IMG/VR virus record: IMGVR_UViG_3300031963_000166
Coordinates: 1-58,516 of that record
Origin: a virus
DNA: 58,516 nucleotides
Reading direction: 5' to 3' (one strand)
The notes beneath the pieces were generated by a model that made no database searches, was not told the origin of the DNA, and saw nothing but the letters and a program-made list of their open reading frames with translations. The position numbers and the translations under genes are program-made. This document shows, in pieces, positions 17,477-27,595 of the stretch; position 1 is the stretch's first letter; every line of letters begins with the position of its first letter.

Positions 17477-19939
17477 ATGGAGCACGAATACCAACAGGAG
17501 GACGAGTACGTTATTTTTCATGAAAATGACCCGGATCTTGATACAATCAAGATTAAACTACCAAGGCTTGAGGAGTGGTATAGTGACGTTTTGAAAAGAC
17601 CGGTCTCAAGGGAAGAGGCGCTAACATTTGTTGATGGGTACGGGCTGCCTCCTGAAAAACAAAAGTTTACCCACCAAGAGATGCCCGAAAAACTCAAGCT
17701 CATCTATGAGGTTGTTTTTAATAAAAAGCACGCCACCAACAGAACCAGGTACAAGGAGGCCACAGACGTGAGGCTTGAGGATCTCTACGAAGAGATAGAG
17801 ACAAATCAAAAATACTACGCTTCTGAAATCGTATGGATTAAGACGCAGATAAAAAGAAGGTATATTGGATACTGGTGTTTTATCAAGGGGAAGCCAACGT
17901 ATCTTAATGGCGCCAATTATTTTTTTCTAAACTTTTGGCCGGTAAAAAACTTTGGGAAAAACAACAACAGGGCTGATTACAGGGATTATCAACGGCAGAT
18001 ATTTCACTTTTTGATGTACTGCTACACTACCCATGAAGCGTTTTACAAACACAGGATCACATACAGGGAAAACGGCGCTGTAAAGGTTCGGTATTCAAAC
18101 CGAGATGTAAGGGACGTAGTGGAGGAGATGAAGGAAATGGATGTTGAATATTATGTGGAGCCCAACATTGCAATATCCATTGACATGGGCAGGAGGACTG
18201 TGCACGGCGCGAACTTTGTGTCCGGAAGACGAATAGCGAAGACGGCTATTTCTTGCTGCTTCTGCACATGGGGGACGCTCAATATGCCTGATCAGACATT
18301 CATCATCCAGGCAATGAATGAAGATCAGGCCATAAACAAAATATTTGTTAAACAAATCCAAACGCCGGTTAGCAAGCTGCCGTTTTTCTTCAGGCCGCAC
18401 TATCGCGGGAAGCTTGAGGCAAAGCAGGGGTTAAGATTTCAGTACGAGGGGTCTGTGGCCGCCGCAGCAAGAGCCGGGATGATTCCCGAGCAGATGGAGT
18501 GTTTTATAACGCCGTTGACATCAAATGAAAAAGCGGCGGACGGCGAGGCTGAAATTGCTTTTGTCTACCGGGATGAACCGGCAAAAAAGACAGATGCAAA
18601 GGCCGCTGACCAAAACATACCGACGTGGTGGTACAACACCATGAAGCCGGCCATAGAGCGAGGAAGAAATATTCGTGGTTTTTGCGTCATGCCCTCGACT
18701 GTTGGCGACATGGAGAGTGGCGGTGGATCTCAGTTTTTCGAAATAGCAAATGAGTCTCATTTTTCGGACAGGAACGAAAACGGCACGACAGCGTCTGGCC
18801 TTATCAATTTTTTCCTGCCCGGATATTATGCTCTTGAGGGCTATATTGACGAGTACGGAGCAAGCGTTGTCGAGGATCCGCCGGAACCGGTAATGTCCAA
18901 TGATGGCAAGTGGATAAAAGAGGGTGCAAAAACGCATCTTTTAAATCAGGCTGAGTATTTTGAAAAAAAGAAACAGTGGGGTAACCTGATTAAATTGCAG
19001 CAAAACTTTCCGATGTCGTGGAAGCAGGCTTTTGCTGTCATACCCAAAGACATGGGCATGCCGATTGAAAAAATGAGAGACAGGATATCTGAACTCAAAT
19101 TTTCAAAGACTCCTCTTTCGACAAAAATCAACTTAAAGTGGGTAGGAAACAAGTTTGGTGGGGATGTGTTTATTGAAAATGATCCAAAGGGAAAATGGAC
19201 AATGACATTCCTTCCTCCAATTGAGCAAAGAAACCTTCGGGTCGTTGTTTCTGCAGAAGAGGGTTATGTGCCACCAAAGGAGAAGGGTCTTATTTACGCC
19301 CCCGACCCGTCAGTTATGAATAAGTTTTTCCTGGCGTGTGACCCTGTGAAATTCCATAGAAGAAACACGGTTGGGAAAAAAAAGTCCAATGCCGCCGCCG
19401 CAATATTTTATAAGCGGGATTCCCAGGTAGACCCAGACACGAAGCCTCGCAACGAATGGGTGTCAAACGATTGGGTGATGATATATAATCACCCGGTTGA
19501 CGACAAGGAGGAGTACCACGAGGAATGGCTGAAGGCGGCCATATTGTTTGGCGCCTACGTTTACCCAGAATGGCCTGACGGAGAGTCTATCGTTGAGTAT
19601 TTTAGAGAAAATGGATTTGACGGATACCTATTGAAGGATGTCGGCGCCGACGGCAAGCAAGATTCAAGACCCGGGGTTTGGGCTGGCGTTGCTGAGCAAA
19701 ATGAAATGGCCGGTGATATAATGACGTTTTTCTACAACAATGCAAGGTATGTAAAGATATGGGAAATACTTGACGAATGGACTCAAATGAGAGGCATTGA
19801 CGATCTTACCAATCATGACTTGTGCGCTGCGACTGGCTGGTGCATGAGGGCGATAAAAAGCAGGATGCCTGATATTTACAAAGATGTTTATCGTCCAATT
19901 GAGGTTACGGGTGGATTTGACACATACAGTATAGACTGA
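17477..19939 (+). CDS. terL: terminase large subunit
   Basis: An 820-residue DNA-packaging motor protein. ATPase: a Walker A-like loop SGRRIAKT (249-256), with Ala where Gly usually precedes the Lys; Walker B AFVYRDE ending D366-E367; coupling motif VMPSTVG (405-411). Nuclease (RNase H-like): FLACDP with D622, YPEW with E698 and NHDLCAA with D781. It translocates DNA into proheads through the portal and cuts it. Its 240-residue N-terminal extension is longer than in most terminases. The ATG directly follows the upstream TAG. A promoter for the portal operon lies after its stop. Confidence 0.95.
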   Translation: MEHEYQQEDEYVIFHENDPDLDTIKIKLPRLEEWYSDVLKRPVSREEALTFVDGYGLPPEKQKFTHQEMPEKLKLIYEVVFNKKHATNRTRYKEATDVRLEDLYEEIETNQKYYASEIVWIKTQIKRRYIGYWCFIKGKPTYLNGANYFFLNFWPVKNFGKNNNRADYRDYQRQIFHFLMYCYTTHEAFYKHRITYRENGAVKVRYSNRDVRDVVEEMKEMDVEYYVEPNIAISIDMGRRTVHGANFVSGRRIAKTAISCCFCTWGTLNMPDQTFIIQAMNEDQAINKIFVKQIQTPVSKLPFFFRPHYRGKLEAKQGLRFQYEGSVAAAARAGMIPEQMECFITPLTSNEKAADGEAEIAFVYRDEPAKKTDAKAADQNIPTWWYNTMKPAIERGRNIRGFCVMPSTVGDMESGGGSQFFEIANESHFSDRNENGTTASGLINFFLPGYYALEGYIDEYGASVVEDPPEPVMSNDGKWIKEGAKTHLLNQAEYFEKKKQWGNLIKLQQNFPMSWKQAFAVIPKDMGMPIEKMRDRISELKFSKTPLSTKINLKWVGNKFGGDVFIENDPKGKWTMTFLPPIEQRNLRVVVSAEEGYVPPKEKGLIYAPDPSVMNKFFLACDPVKFHRRNTVGKKKSNAAAAIFYKRDSQVDPDTKPRNEWVSNDWVMIYNHPVDDKEEYHEEWLKAAILFGAYVYPEWPDGESIVEYFRENGFDGYLLKDVGADGKQDSRPGVWAGVAEQNEMAGDIMTFFYNNARYVKIWEILDEWTQMRGIDDLTNHDLCAATGWCMRAIKSRMPDIYKDVYRPIEVTGGFDTYSID

Positions 19940-19943
19940 TTAT

Positions 19944-19977
19944 TTTGAACATTTTATGAAAAAATGTTATAAATTTG
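19944..19977 (+). promoter_or_regulatory. promoter of the portal-capsid operon with an embedded inverted repeat
   Basis: TTTG (19944-19947) and TAAATTTG (19970-19977) are separated by 22 nt. Between the two elements lies a perfect 8-bp inverted repeat, AACATTTT-ATGAA-AAAATGTT (19948-19968), which is well placed to act as an operator. The portal ATG follows at 20006. Confidence 0.7.
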
Positions 19978-20005
19978 CCGTTATCAAAATAACTTCGCAC
20001 AAAGT

Positions 20006-22402
20006 ATGCTTTTACCACAATTAGCTGGAGGGATCTTATTCCCTGATGACAATATCCCCGAAAAGGATAAGCTTGATCCGAGTTTCGGTTTGAAGTGCGG
20101 AAGGGCGCTTTATTCAAGATTTTGCGCTGGAGGGACATATTTTTCGATGCCCCAACTACCAGAGATGCAGGACACACGAAACTACGGAGCCGGGATGCAG
20201 TCTACCGAAAGATATAAAAGTCGTTTTTTCAACGGGTCTCCAGTCGGCAGCAAGGGAAGCAAGCAAGCTCCGTCCGGCGCTCCTATCGGCGATATGACAA
20301 AGGCTCAAAGAAAAGCACTTGTTAACATTAGTTATGATATTTTTTCTCCGATGAGAAAAATGACCAATGTTCTTTTGTCTGTACTTGCCGACAATGACTA
20401 CAAGGTAGACTGTCTGTCGCTTGACAGAAGTGTGATAGAAACAAAAAGGCGATCCAAGGCCACGATACTTGCAAGAAGCAAGGTGGTGAATCCCTTTCTT
20501 GAATCTATCGGATTAAAAAAGCTGCATGTTCCGTTTGTTGCAAGAGATCAGTCAACGGTTGATATGGCCGACAGGCTTGGGTTTTTTAAGGCCAGATATG
20601 AAGTCGCCCTTGAGAAGCTTGCCGAGTCTGGTTTCCGCGCTGGGAAATACAAAGATCAGCGAATGGCTTACAATCGCGATGCGATTGATTACCACATTCG
20701 CATAGGAAAGATTTACAACGACGAAAAAACGGGACAGGTAAAGCCGCAGTATATTGATCCCGCAAGAACCGTTATGTTGTGGAACGAAGACAACGAGAGC
20801 GACCCCGTGGCGATAGGCCACATTGAGGTTGAGATGATACAATCGATTTACCCCAAGCTAAAGGAAGCTGGTTTTTCTGATAAAGAAATCCAGTCTATGG
20901 CAAAATCGTATGTTCCGTATCAAACAGACGTCTCATCAATCCCTGCGTGGGCATTTGAAAGAAAAGACCCGACAACAAACAAGTGGGTATGGATGGACTT
21001 TAAGGTGTATGTTTTAAAGTTTGAGTATTTGTCAACTGATTATTCTCAGTACGTTGAGAGAACGAACAAAAAAGGAGTTAAAACGTTCTTGAAAAACAAC
21101 GTTCCTGTCGAGGATAAAAAGAAGAATCCAAACGAAAATTACCACGAGGTGTCTTGCAATTACTGGTATGAGGGAAGTTACATAATATCTGGCACCGGAC
21201 AGGATCGGATATACGGGTGGAGAAAAAAACCCAACCAAATGCAGGGCGGCCTCACGCCAAAATGCTCGTATGTGGTTGACAGGATTTACGGGCAAAGCCC
21301 AACGAGAAGCGTAAAGGGTCTTCTTGATGACCTGATGATCGCCGTCCTTAAGCTCAGGGCTGCCGTTTTTGTTGCTGCCCCGAAAGGATACAGAATAGAC
21401 ATTGGCGAGGCCGCAAACATCAAGATCGGGGGCGTGGAATACGACTTGTTCGACCTGGTGCACGTTCACCGGCAAAACGGCATTCTTGTCGCCGCAACCA
21501 AATTCAATGCGGCAACAGGCAAGTACGTTTCCCAACCGTTGGTAGAGATGGACAATGGTCTTGGTCCTCAGGGTCAAGAGTGGCTTGCTCAGATAGCCAA
21601 TATTCAATTAATGATTAAGGATATTCTCGGCATTCCGGATGCTATGGCTGCGAGCCCCGATCAAAGCGCAGAAAGGCTCGTCGGAGTCATGGAGGCCGAC
21701 TACAACGCTGGCAACCATGCCAACTGGCCGTTAAAAGAGTCCGAAAGAAGGTTTAAGGAAAAGATGGCGGAAAGAATGATTCATCAAGCCAGGATAGATA
21801 TTCAGTTTGATCCGGATATTGAAGAGTTTTACAGAGCAATCATTGGAGACAACTTGGTAAACGCCCTCCATGAAATAGAGGATCTGTCTCTTGACGATTT
21901 GGCAATAACCTGTAGATCTTTGCCAAACGAAAAGGAAAAAGATGCTATTCTGCAAAGGGCAATTCAGATGTCTCAAATACCGACAAAGGACGGCTCCGTT
22001 TTGCTTTCCCCTTCAAGCGTTGAGCGGGTTGCTCAAATGCTTAAAAACGGAGATGTGGACGAGGCCCTGTGGTTCATGGCGAAGTCTGAGATGGAGGCAA
22101 GGGATCGCGAGGAAACGCACGCTAAAGAAATGCTTCAGCAAACCATTCAGGGTCAGCAACAAACGGCGATCATGACGGAGCAGGAGAAGCTCAAGTCGGC
22201 AATGAAGCTTGCGGAAGTGGAGGTTAAGAAGTATGCGGCTATGGCAAACGTGGATCTTCAAAAAGAAAAAGAGCTATCAAGCCTCAAGGCCGACCAGGAT
22301 TATGACATCCAATTGCTAAAGGGTGAGCAAGTTCTTGAACAAATAAACCTTGAGGCTACCCTTGAGTCTCAGTACGGAAACGAAATAACAGGAAGAGTAT
22401 AA
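20006..22402 (+). CDS. portal protein
   Basis: A 798-residue protein forming the dodecameric portal through which DNA is packaged and ejected. The identification rests on position (after terminase, before scaffold and capsid), on size (like the long portals of crAss-like and related podoviruses), and on segments such as ALEKLAESGFRAGKYKDQRM, a stem/wing region around DPARTVMLWNEDNE and a C-terminal long helical, Gln-rich barrel (LQQTIQGQQQTAIMTEQEKL). It starts the operon driven by the promoter at 19944-19977 and is followed after one base by the scaffold gene. Confidence 0.85.
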   Translation: MLLPQLAGGILFPDDNIPEKDKLDPSFGLKCGRALYSRFCAGGTYFSMPQLPEMQDTRNYGAGMQSTERYKSRFFNGSPVGSKGSKQAPSGAPIGDMTKAQRKALVNISYDIFSPMRKMTNVLLSVLADNDYKVDCLSLDRSVIETKRRSKATILARSKVVNPFLESIGLKKLHVPFVARDQSTVDMADRLGFFKARYEVALEKLAESGFRAGKYKDQRMAYNRDAIDYHIRIGKIYNDEKTGQVKPQYIDPARTVMLWNEDNESDPVAIGHIEVEMIQSIYPKLKEAGFSDKEIQSMAKSYVPYQTDVSSIPAWAFERKDPTTNKWVWMDFKVYVLKFEYLSTDYSQYVERTNKKGVKTFLKNNVPVEDKKKNPNENYHEVSCNYWYEGSYIISGTGQDRIYGWRKKPNQMQGGLTPKCSYVVDRIYGQSPTRSVKGLLDDLMIAVLKLRAAVFVAAPKGYRIDIGEAANIKIGGVEYDLFDLVHVHRQNGILVAATKFNAATGKYVSQPLVEMDNGLGPQGQEWLAQIANIQLMIKDILGIPDAMAASPDQSAERLVGVMEADYNAGNHANWPLKESERRFKEKMAERMIHQARIDIQFDPDIEEFYRAIIGDNLVNALHEIEDLSLDDLAITCRSLPNEKEKDAILQRAIQMSQIPTKDGSVLLSPSSVERVAQMLKNGDVDEALWFMAKSEMEARDREETHAKEMLQQTIQGQQQTAIMTEQEKLKSAMKLAEVEVKKYAAMANVDLQKEKELSSLKADQDYDIQLLKGEQVLEQINLEATLESQYGNEITGRV

Positions 22403-22403
22403 C

Positions 22404-23441
22404 ATGGAAGACAACACAAACGCTGGTCAGCAGAATGATCCAGCAAACACAGCGGCACAATCGGCGCAACCCCAGGAATGGTACAGTGCTTTTGGATTTG
22501 AAAGCGAAGACGCGTTCAAGCAAGAGTTCGAGCAGCTAAAAGGCTACAAGACGCTCGCCTCAGAGTTGGACGAAAGAGCAAAAGATGTTGAGGAGGGATT
22601 CGCTATCCTTCAGGCGGCCGAAGACCCGTACGCGGGGAATGAAGAGGCAAGGATGCTCGTAGAATTTTCTAAAAAAGGCATCCCATCATCTGTGGCAAAC
22701 AAGCTGATGAAGATGGACGTTGACTTGGTAATGAGCGACCCGCTTTCTGCCATCGTCGCTGCCGAGGCTATTAAAAATGCCGAGAAATTCAAAAAGCTCG
22801 GAGAAGAGGTCATCGAAGAGGCTGTGCGGGAAAAGTATGGCATCGGCCCGGGCGATTATGATCCGACGGCACTAATGAAGTCTGATGCTCTTGATGCTGC
22901 CGAGCTGATTGTAAAATTGAAAAAAGATGTTGCAGAAAGCAAAAATCCGTTTATATTTGCAAAAGAATTGAAAACCCAGAACGAAAAGACGTTCGCGGAA
23001 AGGCAGACCTTAGCATTTTCAGAGGCCGAAAACTTCTCAAAACAGCTCAAGGAAGTGCCGTACAAGTTTGGTGAAAATCAAGTGTCGCTGAAAGTTTCGA
23101 GCGAAGAGACTGAGTCAATCTTGAAATCGCAATACGCATCGTATCTGGGAAGGGCTTTTGACCCTACGACTCAGGAAGGCAAAAAACAAATCCAGGATTG
23201 GGTGTCCAATCAAATCCTCGTTCATAAGGTTCAGACCGGGGAGCTTGGGATTCAAATCCAGGAAGCTATTCAGAGCGGAGCGTTGAAAGCGGCTGTTCAA
23301 ACCGTCTACAATGGTCAGCCAAAAATGGTTAACAGAGTAGGCAAAGTCATAACGGACGCAAAGAATCTCACGCCGGCACAGAAAGATTTGCTTGCACGAG
23401 GAGTTCCTTTGCCGTCTCAACAAATTCAGTCTAACCCCTAA
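22404..23441 (+). CDS. probable scaffold protein
   Basis: A 345-residue, highly charged, largely alpha-helical protein with an Ala/Gln-rich disordered N-terminus (NTAAQSAQPQEWYSAFGF), long helices (LAFSEAENFSKQLKEV) and a flexible Gln/Pro C-terminus (PLPSQQIQSNP). Acidic helical proteins of this type placed directly between portal and major capsid genes are scaffolds that guide prohead assembly and are then removed. No protease motif is visible, so capsid maturation cleavage is not suggested here. Confidence 0.75.
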   Translation: MEDNTNAGQQNDPANTAAQSAQPQEWYSAFGFESEDAFKQEFEQLKGYKTLASELDERAKDVEEGFAILQAAEDPYAGNEEARMLVEFSKKGIPSSVANKLMKMDVDLVMSDPLSAIVAAEAIKNAEKFKKLGEEVIEEAVREKYGIGPGDYDPTALMKSDALDAAELIVKLKKDVAESKNPFIFAKELKTQNEKTFAERQTLAFSEAENFSKQLKEVPYKFGENQVSLKVSSEETESILKSQYASYLGRAFDPTTQEGKKQIQDWVSNQILVHKVQTGELGIQIQEAIQSGALKAAVQTVYNGQPKMVNRVGKVITDAKNLTPAQKDLLARGVPLPSQQIQSNP

Positions 23442-23453
23442 AAAAATTGAAAA

Positions 23454-24869
23454 ATGGGATTTACACCTAATGGAAATATAGCGCCTATTGCAGCCCCCGG
23501 CGGGATGACATATGGCGGCATCCAGAATAACTGGGATGCACTCATGGAGGACTTCGACGCGGTAGCGTACCTCCCTTTTGGCGACGAGTATTGGGACGCC
23601 ATGAACCAAATTATGAACGCGATTGGAAACCGGGAGATTGCAAAGCAGCCAACTGTACGTTGGTTTGAGTTGACTCGCCAGGAGGTTCCGCTCACGATCA
23701 ACGATACAGCAACTATTACTGATGCGGGCGTAGCTGTAGACGTTGCGGCCTCAGATGTTGTTACAGTTGGCGGCACCAGATATCTTTGGGCTGCGAAAAA
23801 CGAGATTTACCGACATGCAAAAACAGGTAAGCTTGTTCAGGTTATTGCAAAAGATGCGAGCACCACTCCAGCTACTGTAACGCTCAAGACCCTGAAGGCG
23901 TCACCAGGCGGCAACATTAGTGTTGTGCCGAATGACAAGTTCTTCTATATTGGCGTGAGTGTTCCGGAGAACTCTTCTGCTCAGGAAGCGAAGTTCACCT
24001 TCGATACCTTGCATTCTGCGAAGATCCAAACAATGCGCCATGATGGCTTGACAAGCTCCGAGGCGCTGTACAATCAGCTTTGGTATAGCCAAATTGAAAA
24101 CGGCATGCAAACGCCGTATTCGAACTCTCGTGACGTCCTGTATTTGCAGCGCGAGCACCAGGTGTCTATTGTGAACTCGTTCCTTGGAATGGACACGGAC
24201 AACACCTTGACTGCATCGGAATCGTTCCAAACAACAACCGGTTTGATTCCTTCCATCATCGCCTCTGGTCAGGTTCATGACGCTGCGGGATTTGTCGATC
24301 AGACAGACTTTTACACTCTTGAAGCAATGCTGACCTCTCAGGATGCATCGATCAAGAATTACATGGTCTGGACTACCGGCAAAACATCAGCCAACATCGA
24401 GCAGGCAATGTTTGAATACAACAAGAACGCAAACATCACTTTGAATAAGGTTCAAATGGAGAAGACGTTCTGGGGCGAGGGTGCTTATGCCGACCTCATG
24501 CGCTCGACTTACTCGTTCAACAATCTTGTCTTCAACAACAAGAACTTTGGACTTGTTCGTATGGGTATTTTCGACAACCCTCAGACGTTTGCGACGACTG
24601 ACTCTAACTGGTTGGACTACGCTGTGTTCCTCCCATTGAGTTCAGGCAACATCGATGATGGTCTCGGAAACATGGGTAAGTATGTTCGCTTGTGCCACAA
24701 GCCGGGCGCGTTCATGAACATGTGGCAGACCGGCGGTCGTGCTGCGGCAAACAAGACCGAAAAGTGGGAACTTGGAATTCACATTGTTTCCGAAATCGGA
24801 TTTAAGTTTGTGAATGCAAACAAGTACGGAATGTTCATCAATGCTTCAGCCCCTGGTCCTGAAGTATAA
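23454..24869 (+). CDS. major capsid protein
   Basis: A 471-residue protein, assigned as the HK97-fold major capsid protein by position between scaffold and a strong terminator. Features: a flexible N-arm (GNIAPIAAPGGMTYGGIQNN), a beta-rich insertion around residues 80-175 (SDVVTVGGTRYLWAAKNEIY), a spine-like helical part (SSEALYNQLWYSQIENGM) and a C-terminal beta strand ELGIHIVSEIGFKFVNANKY typical of capsid proteins. Codon use is more GC-rich and even than in its neighbours, as in highly expressed genes. The operon's first terminator follows 13 nt after its stop. Confidence 0.9.
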   Translation: MGFTPNGNIAPIAAPGGMTYGGIQNNWDALMEDFDAVAYLPFGDEYWDAMNQIMNAIGNREIAKQPTVRWFELTRQEVPLTINDTATITDAGVAVDVAASDVVTVGGTRYLWAAKNEIYRHAKTGKLVQVIAKDASTTPATVTLKTLKASPGGNISVVPNDKFFYIGVSVPENSSAQEAKFTFDTLHSAKIQTMRHDGLTSSEALYNQLWYSQIENGMQTPYSNSRDVLYLQREHQVSIVNSFLGMDTDNTLTASESFQTTTGLIPSIIASGQVHDAAGFVDQTDFYTLEAMLTSQDASIKNYMVWTTGKTSANIEQAMFEYNKNANITLNKVQMEKTFWGEGAYADLMRSTYSFNNLVFNNKNFGLVRMGIFDNPQTFATTDSNWLDYAVFLPLSSGNIDDGLGNMGKYVRLCHKPGAFMNMWQTGGRAAANKTEKWELGIHIVSEIGFKFVNANKYGMFINASAPGPEV

Positions 24870-24882
24870 TCAGAATCAAGAT

Positions 24883-24912
24883 AAAAAGGGGGCAATGTCG
24901 CCCCCTTTTTTT
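24883..24912 (+). terminator. intrinsic terminator after the capsid gene
   Basis: GGGGGC (24888-24893) and GCCCCC (24900-24905) with loop AATGTC, flanked by AAAAA and TTTTTTT. It lies just after the capsid stop and would keep portal-scaffold-capsid transcripts abundant relative to the downstream connector and tail genes. Confidence 0.95.
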
Positions 24913-24928
24913 AAAACCAATATACGTT

Positions 24929-25861
24929 ATGCTTTTCGATATAAGCACCATGCAACCGGTCTCTATCCCGCAGTGGGCTGAAGACCAAATGAAAGAGGAT
25001 TTTCCCGAGTTTTACAAAGGCAAGTCCGTACAAATTATAATAGGCGAAGACAAAAGGGTTAAAACCCTGAAGGTTCCGTCCAACTCTCACGACAACGAGC
25101 CGAGGCCGTACTACGAGGTACGAAGCAATTCAAGGAAAGCGAGAGGTGTACTTATTGACCCGGAAACCGGAGAGCAGTACCACATTCAATACACGTCTGC
25201 CGCTCCTCGGCCAGGTGCGAGCGGGATTCAATTCGCCTACCCGCACTGCAACGTGACTGTAAGTGATGGCATGCGCATTCAGCCAGGGCAAAAAGACTTG
25301 CTGTTTTACCTGCATTACCTGTGTCCTGTCATTAAGAACAACAGGTGTGCTTTCCGTTCCGCTGACCCCTGGTACGAGTATTACAAGCCAGAGATTGAAG
25401 CTGCTGACCGGATCAACCAGGCCAAGGAACGTGTGGATCTCGAAAAACTCGTGTACTTCGACACGCCTTACGAAACAGTTCTTAAGGCAATTGACGGGCT
25501 CGCAATGAAGAGAACCGGCAACGAGGAGCGAGACAGGGTTGCGCTGAGAGACGCCATAGCTAAGGGCTCCGACACGTTTAAAAGAAACGCGTTTGGCATC
25601 CTCGGGTCTTTCCAAAAGAAGGCAGCCGCACAGGAACCAGAGGCAGAGACTGTCAGCGAGATGCTCAATCGTCTTTTGAATGAAAAAATTATCAAAAATG
25701 ACGAAGGAAAGTGGTATCTTCGCGACAAAAGAGGGGATGGTGATAAATGGTTAAAGGCGCCGTTTTATGAGACTCAAGGAGACTTGAAAGAGGCGTTTTT
25801 CGAACTGTCTGATCACCTTTCCGCGAACAATGAATTGCTTGTTAAACTCAGAAAACAATAA
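24929..25861 (+). CDS. structural or connector protein, unknown
   Basis: A 310-residue protein of unknown family following the capsid terminator. The N-terminal half is beta-rich (VQIIIGEDKRVKTLKV, GVLIDPETGEQYHIQY) and contains a cysteine-bearing stretch (LHYLCPVIKNNRCAFRS); the rest is helical and charged. The C-terminal segment carries a short repeated-helix region (EMLNRLLNEKIIKNDEGKWY). It starts the connector/tail run. A head-completion role is suggested by position only. Confidence 0.7.
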   Translation: MLFDISTMQPVSIPQWAEDQMKEDFPEFYKGKSVQIIIGEDKRVKTLKVPSNSHDNEPRPYYEVRSNSRKARGVLIDPETGEQYHIQYTSAAPRPGASGIQFAYPHCNVTVSDGMRIQPGQKDLLFYLHYLCPVIKNNRCAFRSADPWYEYYKPEIEAADRINQAKERVDLEKLVYFDTPYETVLKAIDGLAMKRTGNEERDRVALRDAIAKGSDTFKRNAFGILGSFQKKAAAQEPEAETVSEMLNRLLNEKIIKNDEGKWYLRDKRGDGDKWLKAPFYETQGDLKEAFFELSDHLSANNELLVKLRKQ

Positions 25862-25864
25862 AAG

Positions 25865-27595
25865 ATGTTAAGTACCGTCACTCTTACGCTCGACTTGTCG
25901 TATAAAAATCCGCTAACGGGAGCCCCAGAACCTCGAGGAATCGTCAAAGACTCCACAGATTATGCGGGTCTTGGTGTTGATTTGGCAACATTTAAAGCGA
26001 AGGGTCTCGGGACAATTTCTTTTAATGGGGATATTATTGAAGACCAAAATACGGTCGGTAGCCCCATGATTGATCTTGAAAACTGGGAGTCTCTTCACCC
26101 TGGAGAGACTCCTGTTTTCTATTTCCCGATCGTTGTTGACGCTAACGGGAATCCGGCACATGGCGTTTACGCCTTGCAGTACTCGTTAAGGCTGTTGTCC
26201 AATCCTCTCGATGGTGGAGTTTCTATTTTTGCGGAAACACCACCGAACCAAGTCGAGACAGATGGTGACGAGTGGCTTTCCCAATTCCTTGTCTCAGGGA
26301 ATCAAATGACTCTTGTAACCGGGTCTCCGAACCTCAGCGTAACAGTCTCTTCTGTTTCTGAAGGCGACAACGGGGCGATAATTGTGGTTAACGAAGCCCT
26401 TGATCCGGAAGCTCCGCATGACGACATTGCTTTTGACATTACAAATGTTCAGTTACAGGCTTCTTATTTGTTCTCTGGATGTGAACTAACTCCTGCGGAC
26501 GTCTCTTTTGTATACGATTGCGAATATGGAGACCACGGAACATGGGCGGCGGCAAATACCACAGATTTGGCAACTGGCGAGTCCGTGAAAAGCCTTTCGT
26601 GCACAATTACTTATCCCGGTTGGACTTTCAGCACGCCTGGATTTACTCCGTCGATAACAACGACTTCACTCCCTTATCCATCAATTGAGACAGACAACCC
26701 TCTTGCTACGGGTACCTATACAGTAGCCCTTTCTGAGGTGATTGAAAAAACCCAACAGGACGGACTGATTATTCAGTACACGTCTTCAGTTAAAAAGGAG
26801 TTTCAGGTTTCTTGCTCTGGGTCTTTGTGCGGTCTCGCGCCGTGCATTGAGAATCTCAGGAAGGCTCACGAGGCTGAGTTGAGGGCTAACGGCGTTTCGA
26901 AATACCAGGTGTATGTAGACAACATCCTTTTCTATTACATGGAGGCGCAGAACTATAAGATATGCGGCGACCTCGATAAATACAAAGAGGCTGTGTCTCT
27001 GATTAAATCATCCCTCGACGCTTCCGGATGCGAATGTGCGTGCTGCGATGACGAGACGTACTATTGGGTTTCAAATAATTCCGGCCAGTCAATAATCGAT
27101 CAGCTTATCGCCACGATTCAGTACAAGCTTTACGATGGGGTTCCTGGAGCAACTCAGGACGAGACAGCTGGTGTCCTGGTCGGAGCGATCTGGCAAGACT
27201 TCAACACGGGTATTGAGTACAGGTGCACCGACAACACCCCGGGCGCGGCAGTGTGGGTGATGTATTACAATCCTGCTGAGCCGTATCTTGTCTACGAAGC
27301 TCTTCTGACACAGTCAAGCGCAGATTCTCCAACGGCAATCGTAATGAAGAACACCTACGGTTCAGACCCGATTTTATCGAGAGCTGCTTCAGGGGTGTAC
27401 ACCGTGTCGCTCACTGGTGCTTTCACTTCTGGTGGAACAGCCGTTTTGATAGCGAACAATAGCTTCAACCCTCAGGTAACAATACAGGCGCTCTGGAATG
27501 ATGTTGACAGCATTGCTGTACTGACGTCAGACGGCGGGGTGAGCAATGACGGCTTGTTGGGTAGAACATACCTTATGATTAAGACATTGGTTTAA
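25865..27595 (+). CDS. large beta-rich virion protein with a Cys cluster
   Basis: A 576-residue protein. The first 320 residues are beta-rich with Ser/Thr/Asp repeats like phage tail or head-fibre domains (VTVSSVSEGDNGAIIVVNEA, PGWTFSTPGFTPSITTTSLP). The centre holds a helical stretch ending in a cysteine cluster, SGCECACCDDETYYWVSNN, and the last 170 residues look like a compact beta domain. The cysteine cluster resembles one at the N-terminal third of the tail fibre (49921-53400). It is coupled to the next gene by a shared base (TAATG). Probably a fibre or spike component; unproven. Confidence 0.7.
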   Translation: MLSTVTLTLDLSYKNPLTGAPEPRGIVKDSTDYAGLGVDLATFKAKGLGTISFNGDIIEDQNTVGSPMIDLENWESLHPGETPVFYFPIVVDANGNPAHGVYALQYSLRLLSNPLDGGVSIFAETPPNQVETDGDEWLSQFLVSGNQMTLVTGSPNLSVTVSSVSEGDNGAIIVVNEALDPEAPHDDIAFDITNVQLQASYLFSGCELTPADVSFVYDCEYGDHGTWAAANTTDLATGESVKSLSCTITYPGWTFSTPGFTPSITTTSLPYPSIETDNPLATGTYTVALSEVIEKTQQDGLIIQYTSSVKKEFQVSCSGSLCGLAPCIENLRKAHEAELRANGVSKYQVYVDNILFYYMEAQNYKICGDLDKYKEAVSLIKSSLDASGCECACCDDETYYWVSNNSGQSIIDQLIATIQYKLYDGVPGATQDETAGVLVGAIWQDFNTGIEYRCTDNTPGAAVWVMYYNPAEPYLVYEALLTQSSADSPTAIVMKNTYGSDPILSRAASGVYTVSLTGAFTSGGTAVLIANNSFNPQVTIQALWNDVDSIAVLTSDGGVSNDGLLGRTYLMIKTLV

